DNA from: Defluviicoccus sp.
GTDB taxonomy: Bacteria; Pseudomonadota; Alphaproteobacteria; MPNO01
Assembly: GCA_028821395.1 (NCBI GenBank)
Contig: JAPPGP010000119.1
Coordinates: forward strand, 1 to 64,000
Direction: 5' to 3'
DNA length: 64,000 nucleotides
Below, piece by piece: positions 1 through 9,318 of the stretch. The notes under the pieces are model-generated. The model did not search any database and had not been told where the DNA came from. It saw only the letters and a program-made list of their open reading frames with translations. The position numbers were made by a program, and so were the translations under genes. Positions within the stretch are counted from its first letter, which is position 1. Each line of letters opens with the position of its first letter.

Positions 1-2
1 CC

Positions 3-1397
3 CGAATCGCGCGTCCGGACCCGGAGAGGACGACGGCGGGGTTCGGCGGGGACGCCCGCGAGGCGAACCCGCGCTTCTCGCGGTCGCGCACGGCGACGGG
101 GCGCGAGGTTCTGGGCGCCTCGTCCCTGGCCCTGACGGGCGGGACGCTCGAGCGCGGAGCGGCGACGCTCTGGGGGCGCGGAGCGGCGACCCGCTTCGAA
201 GGGGGCGGCGGCCAGCGCGGCGTCGACGGCGACGTGGTGAGCGCGATGCTGGGGGCGGACTTCGCGAGCGGCAAGGCGCTCGGCGGGCTGGTGCTCTCGC
301 ACAGCCGCGGCACGGGCGGCTATCGCTCGGGGTCGGACCGGAACCGCGCGGAGTCGACGCTGACGGCGCTCTTCCCCTACGGGCGGTTTGCGCTGTCCGA
401 CCGGGTCTCGCTGTGGGGCATGGCGGGCTATGGCGCGGGGCGGCTCGAGGCGACACCCCCGGGGCAGTCCGCGCTGCGCCCCCGCCTGGACTTCGTCATG
501 GGCGCGGCCGGGCTGCACGGGGTGCTGTCGGACGGCGCCGCCGGGGGCGTGTTGCTGGAGGCGAAGTCGGATGCGATGGCGGTGCGCACCCGCACCGACG
601 CCGTGTCGGGATCGGACGGCGGGCTCGCGGCGACGGAAGGCGACGTGACCCGGCTCCGCCTCGCGCTGGAGGGCTCGCGGCCCTTCACGCTCCGCCGCGC
701 CACGGTGCTCACCCCGAGCCTCGCGCTCGGGGCGCGCCACGACGACGGCGACGCCGAGACCGGGTTCGGGGCGGATATCGCCGCTGGGGTCGCGCTGACC
801 GATACGGCCCTCGGGCTCTCGGCGGAGTTCCACGCGCGCGGGCTGCTGACCCACGAGGACGCCGACACCGAGGAGATCGGGATTTCGGGGTCGCTTTCCT
901 TCGATCCGGCGCCGGACTCCGACCGCGGGCTCAGCCTCCTCATCGCGCAGGCGGTGGGCGGGGAGGCTTCGAGCGGCGCGGATGCGCTGCTCGCGCGCCC
1001 GACGCTTGCGGGCCTCGGGGCCGGGGAGGCGGACCCCGGGCATCGGCTGGAGGCGCGTCTCGGGTACGGCTTCCCGGTCTTCGGCGACCGCTGGACGGGA
1101 ACGCCCGAGCTCGGGCTGGGGCTCTCCGATGCCGGCCGCGACTACCGCCTCGGCTGGCGGCTCAGCGAGAGGCCGGCGGCGGGGCATCGCTTCGCGCTCG
1201 GCCTCGAAGGGACGCGGAGCGAGGCCGCCGGGCGGGCCGGGCACGGGCTGGAGTTCCACCTCGGCTGGCGCTACGGCGCGCCGCGCGCGGGCAGCGCGGT
1301 CCTCGAGCTGCGCCTGGAAGCCGGACGCCACGATGCCGCCCACGACGACCGCGGGCCCGAGGAGCGGATCGGGTTCAGGGCCACCGCCCGCCACTGA
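3..1397 (+). CDS. C-terminal beta-barrel of an autotransporter-like outer-membrane protein (5' truncated)
   Basis: The reading frame is open from the window edge to a TGA at 1395-1397, so the gene starts upstream. The ATG at 234 in the ORF track is internal. The 464 visible residues contain the run 'LTGGTLERGAATLWGRGA' followed by 'SAMLGADF' and 'GLVLSHSRGTGGY'. This is typical of the barrel at the C-terminus of large alphaproteobacterial surface proteins whose missing N-terminal part usually carries adhesion-type repeats. Alternating polar and nonpolar strands and many Gly and aromatic residues fit a translocator barrel in the outer membrane. It does not end in the usual Phe (last residues ATARH), which is unusual for such barrels. 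The passenger lies outside the window and its function cannot be stated. Confidence 0.75.
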   Translation, partial: RIARPDPERTTAGFGGDAREANPRFSRSRTATGREVLGASSLALTGGTLERGAATLWGRGAATRFEGGGGQRGVDGDVVSAMLGADFASGKALGGLVLSHSRGTGGYRSGSDRNRAESTLTALFPYGRFALSDRVSLWGMAGYGAGRLEATPPGQSALRPRLDFVMGAAGLHGVLSDGAAGGVLLEAKSDAMAVRTRTDAVSGSDGGLAATEGDVTRLRLALEGSRPFTLRRATVLTPSLALGARHDDGDAETGFGADIAAGVALTDTALGLSAEFHARGLLTHEDADTEEIGISGSLSFDPAPDSDRGLSLLIAQAVGGEASSGADALLARPTLAGLGAGEADPGHRLEARLGYGFPVFGDRWTGTPELGLGLSDAGRDYRLGWRLSERPAAGHRFALGLEGTRSEAAGRAGHGLEFHLGWRYGAPRAGSAVLELRLEAGRHDAAHDDRGPEERIGFRATARH

Positions 1398-1554
1398 CCG
1401 GTCGCGCGCGGGCCGCGAATTCAGCCCGGAGGGCGTTCGGGCTCCGACGCCATCGGGCGGCCGGGGCCGAGGTGGACAGGTCTTCGACGGCCAATTCGCC
1501 GCGAAACCGGGTCTCGATGGGATCTATCGAGCGGCCGCGCCGCCGCCCGCCACA

Positions 1555-1806
1555 TCAGGGCAGGCGATCTTCGGGCTCGGGCGGCCAACCGCCGTCCCTG
1601 AACAGAATGCGGCGCGCGCGCTCGAAATCGGCGTCGGACCGGCATTCGGCGAAGAATTCGGCCGTCCGCATGGCGGAGAGCTTTTCGGCGACCGCCGTGG
1701 TCACGAACCGGTCGATGCTGGTTCCGTCCCTCCTGCTCGCTTCGGCGACCGCGGCTTTCGGCGACTCGGGCAGGCGCAGCGGATAGGTGGCCAGCTGCTT
1801 CTTCAT
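1555..1806 (-). CDS. Antitoxin of a PIN-family toxin-antitoxin pair
   Basis: An 83-residue protein beginning MKKQLATYPLRLPESPK. The ORF-track version with 64 extra N-terminal residues reads through the toxin in another frame. The start at 1806 is chosen because its ATG overlaps the TGA of the upstream toxin remnant (ATGA), the usual coupling in such pairs. The 'YPLRLPESPKAAVAEASRRDGTSIDRFV' pattern is that of a ribbon-helix-helix DNA-binding antitoxin. Family knowledge says it would bind the PIN toxin and repress the operon. Its toxin partner is truncated, so it may now be a free antitoxin. Confidence 0.7.
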   Translation of the reverse strand: MKKQLATYPLRLPESPKAAVAEASRRDGTSIDRFVTTAVAEKLSAMRTAEFFAECRSDADFERARRILFRDGGWPPEPEDRLP

Positions 1807-2006
1807 GACCGGATCCTCCTCAATGCCTCCCGCGGCGACAGGAGTTCCACCGCGAATCTTCCGACGACGCCGGAATAGTCCCGTTGGTTGAAGGTCACCA
1901 GGGCTTCCGCGCGGCCGTTGACGGCGGTGTCGAGCACCATCTCGTCGACCGGGTCCCGGAGCTGGGGACGCCAATTGCAATATGAACGGCCAAACCATCC
2001 GATCAA
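1803..2006 (-). pseudogene. N-terminally truncated PIN-domain toxin
   Basis: From about residue 12 the 67-residue frame matches the C-terminal third of PIN-family toxins: 'WRPQLRDPVDEMVLDTAVN' followed by 'ALVTFNQRDY' and 'LLSPREALRRIR'. The catalytic N-terminal part (the first Asp, normally in 'LDTNVLV', and the central Glu) is absent. The first residues, MIGWFGRSYCN, look like unrelated sequence. HPr ends only 13 bases upstream, so there is no room for the missing part. I infer a deletion that joined the toxin remnant to the 3' side of ptsH. It overlaps the antitoxin start by 4 bases. Confidence 0.65.
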
Positions 2007-2019
2007 GGAAAGAAGCGCC

Positions 2020-2304
2020 CTACCCCTCCTCGAAGCCGTTGGCGAACATCGCGGCGATGGCGTCCACCGCGGCCGCCGCCTCGGCGCCGGTGGCGCTGAC
2101 CTCGAGCCTGGTTCCCCGCGTGGCGGCGAGCATCAGCAGGCCCATGATGGAGAGCGCCGAGACCTCCGCCCCCTTGCAGGCGAAGCGGATGTCGGCGTCG
2201 AACGCTTCCGCGGCGGCGGCGATGCGGGCGGCGACGCGGGCGTGCAGGCCACGCTCGTTGACCACCTCGACCGCGCGACGGACGACGCCGTGCGGGTCCG
2301 TCAT
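2020..2304 (-). CDS. ptsH: Phosphocarrier protein HPr
   Basis: At 94 residues this is the usual HPr length. The active-site motif GLHAR is at 19-23 with phosphorylatable His21. The regulatory serine is Ser52 in 'SALSIMGLL', exactly 31 residues later as in canonical HPr (His15/Ser46). The Pro that normally follows GLHAR is Val here. It accepts phosphate from enzyme I and passes it to EIIA; HprK would phosphorylate Ser52. It overlaps the EIIA gene by 4 bases and closes the hprK-rapZ-EIIA-ptsH operon. No PTS permease is visible, so a regulatory role is likely. Confidence 0.95.
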   Translation of the reverse strand: MTDPHGVVRRAVEVVNERGLHARVAARIAAAAEAFDADIRFACKGAEVSALSIMGLLMLAATRGTRLEVSATGAEAAAAVDAIAAMFANGFEEG

Positions 2305-2714
2305 CCGTCCTTGTCGCGCAGCAGCCGCGAGGCGACGCTGATGTATTTCCGCCCCGCGTCCTGCGCCTGGACCACCGCGTTCTCCAGGCTCTCGCGGCCG
2401 CGCACGCTGGAGAGCTTCACCAGCATCGGCAGGTTGACGCCCGCGATCACCTCGATATGGCCCTCCTTCATCAGCGAGATCGCCAGGTTGGAAGGCGTTC
2501 CGCCGAACATGTCGGTGAGCAGGATCACGCCGCTGCCGCCGTCGACCCGCGCCACGCAGTCGGCAATATCGCCGCGCCTGGCCTCGACGTCGTCATTGGG
2601 GCCGATACAGACCGTCTCGGCCCGCTCCTGCGGACCGACCACGTGTTCGAGCGCGGCGACGAGCTCCTTCGCCAGGTTGCCGTGCGTCACCAGCACCATG
2701 CCGATCATGTCCAC
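2301..2714 (-). CDS. PTS EIIA component, mannose/fructose family
   Basis: A 137-residue single-domain protein of the mannose-class EIIA family (ManX N-terminal-domain-like). The phosphorylated His is in 'VLVTHGNLAKEL' (His11 from the listed start; an alternative start two codons later is possible). The 'VILLTDMFGGTPSN' loop is typical of the family. Alphaproteobacteria use this standalone EIIA in a PTS that regulates rather than transports. It lies between rapZ (12-base gap) and ptsH (4-base overlap), and no EIIB, EIIC or EIID is present. Confidence 0.92.
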   Translation of the reverse strand: MDMIGMVLVTHGNLAKELVAALEHVVGPQERAETVCIGPNDDVEARRGDIADCVARVDGGSGVILLTDMFGGTPSNLAISLMKEGHIEVIAGVNLPMLVKLSSVRGRESLENAVVQAQDAGRKYISVASRLLRDKDG

Positions 2715-2726
2715 CGCCCCATCCTG

Positions 2727-3632
2727 TCACGCGGCGCCGTCGGTGGCGAGGTCGCGGTGGGTGGCGGTGGCGGGCTGGCCCTGTCCGGCCAGCAGGGCGG
2801 CGAGCCTGTCGACGACGAAGACCGAGCGGTGCCTTCCGCCGGTGCAGCCGATGGCGACGGTCAGGTAGCTCTTGCCCTCGGCCCGGTAGCCGGGCAGGGC
2901 GGCGGCGAGCAGGGCGGCAAGCGAGTCGAAGAACGGCGCGAAGCCGGGATCGGCCTCGATGAAGGCGCCCACCGCCGCGTCGTGCCCGGTGAGCCCGGCG
3001 AGCTCCGGCCGGTAATGCGGGTTGGCGAGGAAGCGCACGTCGAACACGATGTCGGCCTCGGGCGGCAGCCCGTGGCGGTAGGAAAACGACATCAGGGAGA
3101 CCGCCGGCGCCGGCGCTCCGTCCAGCCCGCAGACCGCGGCGAGGCGGTGCTTGAGCCCGGCATGGCTGAGGGCGGAGGTGTCGATCACCGCAGCCGCGCG
3201 ATCGCGCAGCGGCGCGAGCAGCACGCGTTCCCGCCCGATCGCCTCGATCAGCCGGCCGGCTTCGGCCAGCGGGTGGCGTCGGCGGGTCTCGGAATAGCGC
3301 CGCCGGAGAACCTCGTCGCCGCAGTCGAGAAAGATCGTCCGGGCGGCCAGCGCCTCCATCCCGGCGGCGAAGCCGGCGACGGTGAAGTCCCGCGTGCGGA
3401 TGTCGATGCCGACCGCAAGCGGGCGCCGTTCCCGCCCTCCGGCTTCGACCAGCTCGTCGACCAGCGCAAGGGGCAAATTGTCGACCGTCTCGTAGCCCAG
3501 GTCTTCGAGCGCCTTCAGCGCCACCGTCTTGCCGGCCCCGGACATGCCGGTCAGGACGACGACTGGGGGCGCCGCTGTCTCGTTCGCCGGCGCCGGAGAA
3601 ACGGCGACGGTGTCGTGCTCGGCGGCTGTCAT
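2727..3632 (-). CDS. rapZ: RapZ-family nucleotide-binding protein
   Basis: A 301-residue P-loop protein of the RapZ/YvcJ family. The Walker A motif GMSGAGKT is at 29-36, followed by 'ALEDLGYETVDNLP', a family signature. The C-terminal 'SFSYRHGLPPEADIVFDVR' and 'AIGCTGGRHRSV' are the conserved RNA/metabolite-binding region. In E. coli RapZ controls GlmS through small RNAs; in alphaproteobacteria its target is less clear. It overlaps hprK by 4 bases and precedes the EIIA gene, as in many alphaproteobacteria. Confidence 0.95.
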   Translation of the reverse strand: MTAAEHDTVAVSPAPANETAAPPVVVLTGMSGAGKTVALKALEDLGYETVDNLPLALVDELVEAGGRERRPLAVGIDIRTRDFTVAGFAAGMEALAARTIFLDCGDEVLRRRYSETRRRHPLAEAGRLIEAIGRERVLLAPLRDRAAAVIDTSALSHAGLKHRLAAVCGLDGAPAPAVSLMSFSYRHGLPPEADIVFDVRFLANPHYRPELAGLTGHDAAVGAFIEADPGFAPFFDSLAALLAAALPGYRAEGKSYLTVAIGCTGGRHRSVFVVDRLAALLAGQGQPATATHRDLATDGAA

Positions 3633-4081
3633 CGCTCGCGCTCGGGGTTGGGGGCGGCCGCACTATCGGCCGCGGCGGCGCGGACGGCAAGCCGAACCTT
3701 GGCGGCCGCCGATGCCTCGAACGGGGCGAGCCGGATCAGCGGTAGCGCGACCCCCTCGAAGCGGCGCTCGGCCGGGGCGGGGAGCCGCTCGGGGGGGCGG
3801 TCGGTCAGCAGCTCGACCGCGAGTCGGAGCGGCGCGGATCGCTGCCAGTCGACGGCGAGGATCCCGAGCCCCCGCAGCTCGATCTTTCCGGCCAGCGCCG
3901 GCGGTGGGGACGCTTCGAGGCGCCCGGCGGCGGCCCGGATATCGACCTGGTCGTCGGCGACCAGGGTCGCGCCGCCGTCGACCAGCCGGAGCGCGAGGTC
4001 CGACTTGCCGCTCCCCGGCGGGCCGAGCAGCAGAACCCCTTCCCCGTCGACGGCGACGCAGCTCGCATGGACCAGGGCCAT
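3629..4081 (-). CDS. hprK: HPr kinase/phosphorylase, short alphaproteobacterial form
   Basis: This 150-residue protein corresponds only to the C-terminal catalytic domain of Gram-positive HprK (about 310 residues). That is normal for alphaproteobacteria and not a truncation. Walker A GPPGSGKS is at 20-27, then 'LVADDQV', and the HprK signature-like 'IELRGLGIL' at about 67-75. It would phosphorylate HPr on Ser52. It sits 3 bases downstream of chvG and overlaps rapZ by 4 bases. The two-component system and the PTS regulators are therefore probably co-transcribed. Confidence 0.93.
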   Translation of the reverse strand: MALVHASCVAVDGEGVLLLGPPGSGKSDLALRLVDGGATLVADDQVDIRAAAGRLEASPPPALAGKIELRGLGILAVDWQRSAPLRLAVELLTDRPPERLPAPAERRFEGVALPLIRLAPFEASAAAKVRLAVRAAAADSAAAPNPERER

Positions 4082-4084
4082 CGT

Positions 4085-5659
4085 TCACCCCGCGGGCAGG
4101 CGCACGGTGAAGCGCGCACCGGCGATGCCGCCGTTCCCGTCATAGCGGTTGGACGCCGCGATCGAGCCGCGATGGGCCTCCACGATCTGCCGCGAGATCG
4201 CGAGCCCGAGCCCGGAATGGCCGCCAAACTCCTCGCTCGCGGGGCGCTGGCTGTAGAACCGCTCGAAGACCGAGTCGAGGTTTTCCTCCGGGATTCCGGG
4301 GCCCCGATCGTCGACGGTGACGGTGAGCACGCCGTTCCCGCCCGCCGCGGAGATGCGGACCGGCGCACCCGGCGGGCTGAACGAGAACGCGTTTGCGAGC
4401 AGGTTCTGGAACACCTGGACCAGCCGGCTCTCGACCCCGACGGTGGGCAGCGGTCCGTCCCCCAGCGCAAGCTCCAGCGCGTGGGATGCGTTTCCCCCGG
4501 ACGCCCCATGGACCTCGACAAGGGCCTGTAGCAGGCGGCGGAGGTCGATCTCGGTCATCTCGGCCCGGGCGAGCTCCGCGTCGAGCCGAGAGGCGCTCGA
4601 AATGTCGGAGATCAGGCGGTCGAGCCGCCTGACGTCTTCCTGGACGATGGCCATCAAACGGCGCTGCTGCGCCGGATCGGAGATGCGCGCGGCGGTCTCG
4701 ACCGCGCTGGCCAGCGAGGTGAGGGGATTCTTGATCTCGTGCGACACGTCAGCCGCGAAACGCTCGACCGCCTCCATCCGGTTCCACAGATCCGCCGTCA
4801 TGTCGCGCAGCGCGGCCGAGAGATCTCCGATCTCGTCGCGCCGCGCCGTGAAGTCGGGGATTTTCAGATGTTCGTCGGCGCCGCCCTTGACCCGCCGCGC
4901 CGCCTCGGCGAGCAGCTTTACCGGCCGGGTGATCGCGTTGGCGAGGTAAAGCGAGAGGATCACCGTCACCCCCAGCGCCACCGCGAACACCTTGAGAATG
5001 CCGAGCCGCACGTCCCGCACCGCGGTCCGGATGTCGCTGCCGTCGGTGCTCAACATCATGACGCCGAGCACCCGCTTGAAGCGCTGCACCGGAACCGCGG
5101 CGATCAGCATCATGCGTTCGTTCTCGTCGAAGCGCAGCGCGGCGCGCGCCTCGCCGGCGAGCGCGGCCCGCGCCTCGGCGTAATGGCCGGCGCGCTGGAC
5201 CGCCCGTTCGGCGTAGGTCCGCGGTCGGGGACGGGCCGGCAGGAGGTCGAAGACCCACTCATAGGAGGCGACGATCAGCCGGGCGACAAAGCCCTCTTCG
5301 CCGGGCGGCGGCAACGCCTCCTCCTGCACCGGCGCGCCGGGCCCGACCATGTCGCGGCTGTCGGCGACCAGCGCGCCGCCGGCGCCGAACAGCCGCGCCC
5401 TGGCGCGGGTCGGACCGACCAGGCGGCGGAGCATCGGCCGGGCGATCGCGGGCAGCAGCGCCTGGCCGCCGCCGTCGGCCCGTCCGGCCGCGCTCTCGCC
5501 CAGCGCGCCGGCGAAGATCTCCGCCTGGGTGTGCAGCGAGGCGAGCTCCGCCTCGACCAGCCCATCCTCGTACTGGCCGAGGAAAAGCAGGCCTGCCACC
5601 AGCGCGCCGAGGGCCAGCATGTTGACCACCAGCACGCGCCGCGTGAGTGGCGAGATCAT
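4085..5659 (-). CDS. chvG: Membrane sensor histidine kinase ChvG-like
   Basis: 524 residues. TM segment 1 is at about 8-28 and a periplasmic stimulus-sensing region at about 30-220. TM segment 2 is at about 221-243, followed by a HAMP domain, a HisKA domain with 'DVSHEIKNPLTSL' (phospho-acceptor His307), and a C-terminal ATPase with 'VDDRGPGIP' and 'GLGLAISRQIVEAH'. ChvG senses envelope or acid stress in Rhizobiales and Caulobacterales. The gene lies just downstream of chvI and directly upstream of hprK, the standard alphaproteobacterial order, which supports the name. Confidence 0.92.
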   Translation of the reverse strand: MISPLTRRVLVVNMLALGALVAGLLFLGQYEDGLVEAELASLHTQAEIFAGALGESAAGRADGGGQALLPAIARPMLRRLVGPTRARARLFGAGGALVADSRDMVGPGAPVQEEALPPPGEEGFVARLIVASYEWVFDLLPARPRPRTYAERAVQRAGHYAEARAALAGEARAALRFDENERMMLIAAVPVQRFKRVLGVMMLSTDGSDIRTAVRDVRLGILKVFAVALGVTVILSLYLANAITRPVKLLAEAARRVKGGADEHLKIPDFTARRDEIGDLSAALRDMTADLWNRMEAVERFAADVSHEIKNPLTSLASAVETAARISDPAQQRRLMAIVQEDVRRLDRLISDISSASRLDAELARAEMTEIDLRRLLQALVEVHGASGGNASHALELALGDGPLPTVGVESRLVQVFQNLLANAFSFSPPGAPVRISAAGGNGVLTVTVDDRGPGIPEENLDSVFERFYSQRPASEEFGGHSGLGLAISRQIVEAHRGSIAASNRYDGNGGIAGARFTVRLPAG

Positions 5660-5707
5660 GGCGGCACCCTCGCTGGCCGAATCGCCGCGTGTGGCGGGCG
5701 CGGCGGT

Positions 5708-6406
5708 TCAATCCTCCCGGTAGCGGTAGCCTATGCCGTACAGCGTTTCAATATGGCGGAAATCCTCGTCCACCAGCCGGAACTTCTTGCGCAGCCGCTT
5801 GATGTGACTGTCGATCGTGCGGTCGTCGACATAGATGTGCTCGCCATAGGCGGCGTCCATCAGCTGGTCGCGCGACTTGACATGACCCGGCCTGAGCGCG
5901 AGCGCCTTGACGATGAGGAATTCGGTGACCGTGAGGTCGACCGGGTGGCCGCGCCAGGCGCAGAGATGGCGCGACTCGTCCAGGGTGAGATCGCCGCGCA
6001 CCAGCGCCGCGGCGGGAGCCTCGTCGACGGCGCCGCCGCCCTTGCGGTGGCGCCTGAGCACGGTGCGGATGCGCTCGAGCAGAAGCCGCTGCGAGAACGG
6101 CTTCTTGATGTAGTCGTCCGCGCCCATGCGCAGCCCCAGCAGCTCGTCGATTTCGTCGTCCTTCGAGGTGAGGAAGACGACCGGCATGTCGGAGCGCTTG
6201 CGCAGGCGCTGCAGCAGCTCCATCCCGTCCATGCGCGGCATTTTGACGTCGAGCAAGGCGAGGTCGGCGGGCTCGTCGGTGAGGCCCTGTAGCGCCGCGG
6301 CGCCGTCGGTGAAGCAGCGTACCGAGAAACCCTCGGTCTCCAGCAGCATCGACACCGAGGCGAGGATGTTGCGGTCGTCGTCGATCAATGCAATCCGTTC
6401 CGCCAC
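5708..6406 (-). CDS. chvI: OmpR-family response regulator ChvI-like
   Basis: An N-terminal receiver domain ('[11 protein letters not shown]', phospho-acceptor Asp in '[13 protein letters not shown]', Lys in 'FLTSKDDE') is followed by a winged-helix domain ('[17 protein letters not shown]'). I prefer the GTG at 6406 (232 residues) because an AAGGGG ribosome site lies 4 bases upstream and the protein then begins [11 protein letters not shown], as in ChvI. The ORF-track ATG at 6421 has no visible ribosome site. It is the partner of ChvG. It is transcribed away from pckA, a known ChvI-linked neighbour in other alphaproteobacteria. Confidence 0.92.
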   Translation of the reverse strand: MAERIALIDDDRNILASVSMLLETEGFSVRCFTDGAAALQGLTDEPADLALLDVKMPRMDGMELLQRLRKRSDMPVVFLTSKDDEIDELLGLRMGADDYIKKPFSQRLLLERIRTVLRRHRKGGGAVDEAPAAALVRGDLTLDESRHLCAWRGHPVDLTVTEFLIVKALALRPGHVKSRDQLMDAAYGEHIYVDDRTIDSHIKRLRKKFRLVDEDFRHIETLYGIGYRYRED

Positions 6407-6506
6407 GACACCCCTTCCCATGGGCGCAGGCCGCGCTGCCCCGGATGGAATTGAGATGGGGTCTTGAACGCCTGCGGCAAGCCCGCACCGGGTCGCGGCA
6501 CGAACT

Positions 6507-6551
6507 TGCCTGCCGCGCTCCGCCGCCGGTTGAACCGCCGGAGCGCAGGCA
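6507..6551. repeat. Long imperfect inverted repeat between chvI and pckA
   Basis: Three nested complementary arm pairs share one axis: TGCCTG/CAGGCA outermost, CGCTCCG/CGGAGCG in the middle, and CGGTT/AACCG around a single central base. The left arm carries small extra bulges. It sits in the roughly 240-base divergent region, about 100 bases from each start codon. It could be a regulator-binding palindrome, or a hairpin in the pckA leader or the chvI leader. Which of these is not determinable from the sequence. Confidence 0.55.
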
Positions 6552-6648
6552 CTAGTTTGCCGCGCAACGGACCCCCGCCGGCCGCGCGCGACGCCCGGTC
6601 GCGCCGGCAGGGCCGTGCCGTGTCCACGCCCTTCCCGGGAGGTCGATA

Positions 6649-8259
<1,611 letters not shown>

Positions 8260-8283
8260 CCTGGGAGAATAGGGCGGCCCCGC

Positions 8284-8571
8284 TCAGACCGCGACGACGC
8301 GCTCCACCTCGATCGTCCGTTCGAGATGGCGCGACCGCGCGAGGTCGAAGGCGAGCTGCATGCCGAGCCATGTCTCCGGGGTCGAGCCGAACGCCTTCGA
8401 CAGGCGGTAGGCCATCTCGATGGAGACGGACGACCTCTCGTTCACCAGGTTCGACAGCGCCTGCCGTCCGACGCCGAGCCGCCTGGCGCCCTCGGTCACC
8501 GACAGGCCGAGCGGCCGCAGGCAGTCCTCGCGCACGATCGCACCGGGATGCACCGGGCTCTTCATCGCCAT
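8284..8571 (-). CDS. higA: HigA-type antitoxin without a visible HigB partner
   Basis: A 95-residue XRE-family protein with the HigA hallmark start 'MKSPVHPGAIVREDCL', the helix-turn-helix 'LSVTEGARRLGVGRQALSNLVN', and the C-terminal 'SKAFGSTPETWLGMQLAFDL'. HigA proteins neutralise the HigB mRNA-cleaving toxin and repress the operon. HigB should lie just upstream, at higher coordinates. That gap instead holds a promoter and a copy of the pckA 3' end, and no HigB-like frame. It is therefore an orphan. Spacing of AGGG to the ATG at 8571 is good. Confidence 0.85.
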   Translation of the reverse strand: MAMKSPVHPGAIVREDCLRPLGLSVTEGARRLGVGRQALSNLVNERSSVSIEMAYRLSKAFGSTPETWLGMQLAFDLARSRHLERTIEVERVVAV

Positions 8572-8605
8572 GTCACGACCCTATGGCGGTAGTCGATCCG
8601 GGGCT

Positions 8606-8634
8606 AATGTATGGTGCCGACCGACACTCATCAA
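8606..8634 (-). promoter_or_regulatory. Promoter for orphan higA
   Basis: On the minus strand, TTGATG (8629-8634) and TACATT (8606-8611) are separated by exactly 17 bases, a good sigma-70-type match in otherwise GC-rich DNA. Transcription would start about 28 bases before the higA ATG. This gives the orphan antitoxin its own promoter with no room for an upstream toxin gene. Confidence 0.6.
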
Positions 8635-8651
8635 AGAGGCCGGTGCTTCAT

Positions 8652-8690
8652 GAGACGGTGAAAGCTGCGGCGACCTGAGCGGCGGCGCAG
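8652..8690 (+). repeat. Partial copy of the pckA 3' end
   Basis: These 39 bases align without gaps to the last 13 codons of pckA (8221-8259) at about 32 identical positions. For example, GTGAAAGC-GCGGCGA is shared and followed by the GCG repeats. The copy lies on the far side of higA, so higA is flanked by the real pckA end and an eroded duplicate. This may mark the insertion of the higA segment at the end of pckA. Low-complexity Ala codons in GC-rich DNA are the main alternative explanation. Confidence 0.4.
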
Positions 8691-8731
8691 GGCGCACGCC
8701 ATGCGGCGGACAGGGCGGCTACGGGAACTCC

Positions 8732-8760
8732 TTGAGTTGCCGAGTATCCGTAGCTACAAT
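8732..8760 (+). promoter_or_regulatory. Promoter of relB-yafQ
   Basis: TTGAGT (8732-8737) and TACAAT (8755-8760) are spaced by 17 bases, close to consensus. The perfect palindrome GTAGCTAC (8750-8757) overlaps the -10 box and is a plausible site for autorepression by the antitoxin. GGGAG lies 8 bases before the relB start codon. Confidence 0.7.
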
Positions 8761-8786
8761 ACCACTACAGATCGGGAGCGACCCCA

Positions 8787-9044
8787 ATGAGCGCCGATAC
8801 CGTCGTGCGCGCGAGGATCGACAGCGACACCAAGGCGCGGGCCACGGAGGCGCTGCATGCCATGGGCCTCACGATGTCGGACGCGATCCGGCTCCTGTTG
8901 CTGAGGGTGGCCGACGAGAAGCGCCTGCCGTTCGACGTGCAGGTGCCCAACGCCACCACCCGCAGGGCGATGAAGGAATTGGAGGCGGGCAAGGGCAAGC
9001 GCTTCGCGAGCGCGGAAAAGCTTTTCGAGGACATCGGCGCTTGA
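8787..9044 (+). CDS. relB: RelB/DinJ-family antitoxin
   Basis: 85 residues with the N-terminal ribbon-helix-helix of RelB/DinJ: 'VVRARIDSDTKARATEALHAMGLTMSDAIRLLLLRVADEKRLPF'. The C-terminal half is the toxin-wrapping tail. It would neutralise the downstream YafQ-like toxin and repress its own promoter, whose -10 box carries a palindrome. The toxin gene begins one base after this stop codon, so the two are translationally linked. Confidence 0.93.
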   Translation: MSADTVVRARIDSDTKARATEALHAMGLTMSDAIRLLLLRVADEKRLPFDVQVPNATTRRAMKELEAGKGKRFASAEKLFEDIGA

Positions 9045-9045
9045 G

Positions 9046-9318
9046 GTGCTCACCCCGGTCCGGTCCGCGCAGTTCAAGCGGGACGTAAGAAGAGCGCAAC
9101 GGAGAGGCAAGGATCTGGCCAAGCTCCGCCCACCGCTGACCGCCCTGATTCGACAGACCTCATTGCCCACGCGCTATCGCGACCATCCGTTGCGGGGCGA
9201 TTGGCAGGGCTATCGGGAAATCCACATCGAGCCCGATTGGCTGCTGATTTACCGTATCGAGGGAGAAGAGCTGCGCCTGGTCCGCACCGGCTCCCACGCC
9301 GATCTGTTCCGGGAATAG
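9046..9318 (+). CDS. yafQ: YafQ-family mRNA interferase toxin
   Basis: 90 residues of the RelE/YafQ fold. Three catalytic positions of E. coli YafQ appear to be kept: His in 'YRDHPLRGDW', the His-x3-Asp of 'REIHIEPDW', and His in 'TGSHADLF'. Members cleave mRNA on the ribosome and are held inactive by DinJ/RelB. The GTG start at 9046 follows the relB TGA by one base. The module looks intact. Confidence 0.93.
   Translation: MLTPVRSAQFKRDVRRAQRRGKDLAKLRPPLTALIRQTSLPTRYRDHPLRGDWQGYREIHIEPDWLLIYRIEGEELRLVRTGSHADLFRE

Noticed and set aside
413-1786. 457-residue ORF in the autotransporter region
   Set aside because: It is a +2 shadow of the barrel frame that ends inside the antisense toxin-antitoxin genes and has no domain.
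1803-2006. Stop-codon recoding in the PIN toxin
   Set aside because: The upstream sequence has no PIN homology in any frame, so the gene is truncated by deletion rather than interrupted.
8572-8786. Remnant of higB upstream of higA
   Set aside because: All three minus frames are short and lack HigB motifs. The region is explained by the higA and relB promoters and the pckA-end copy.
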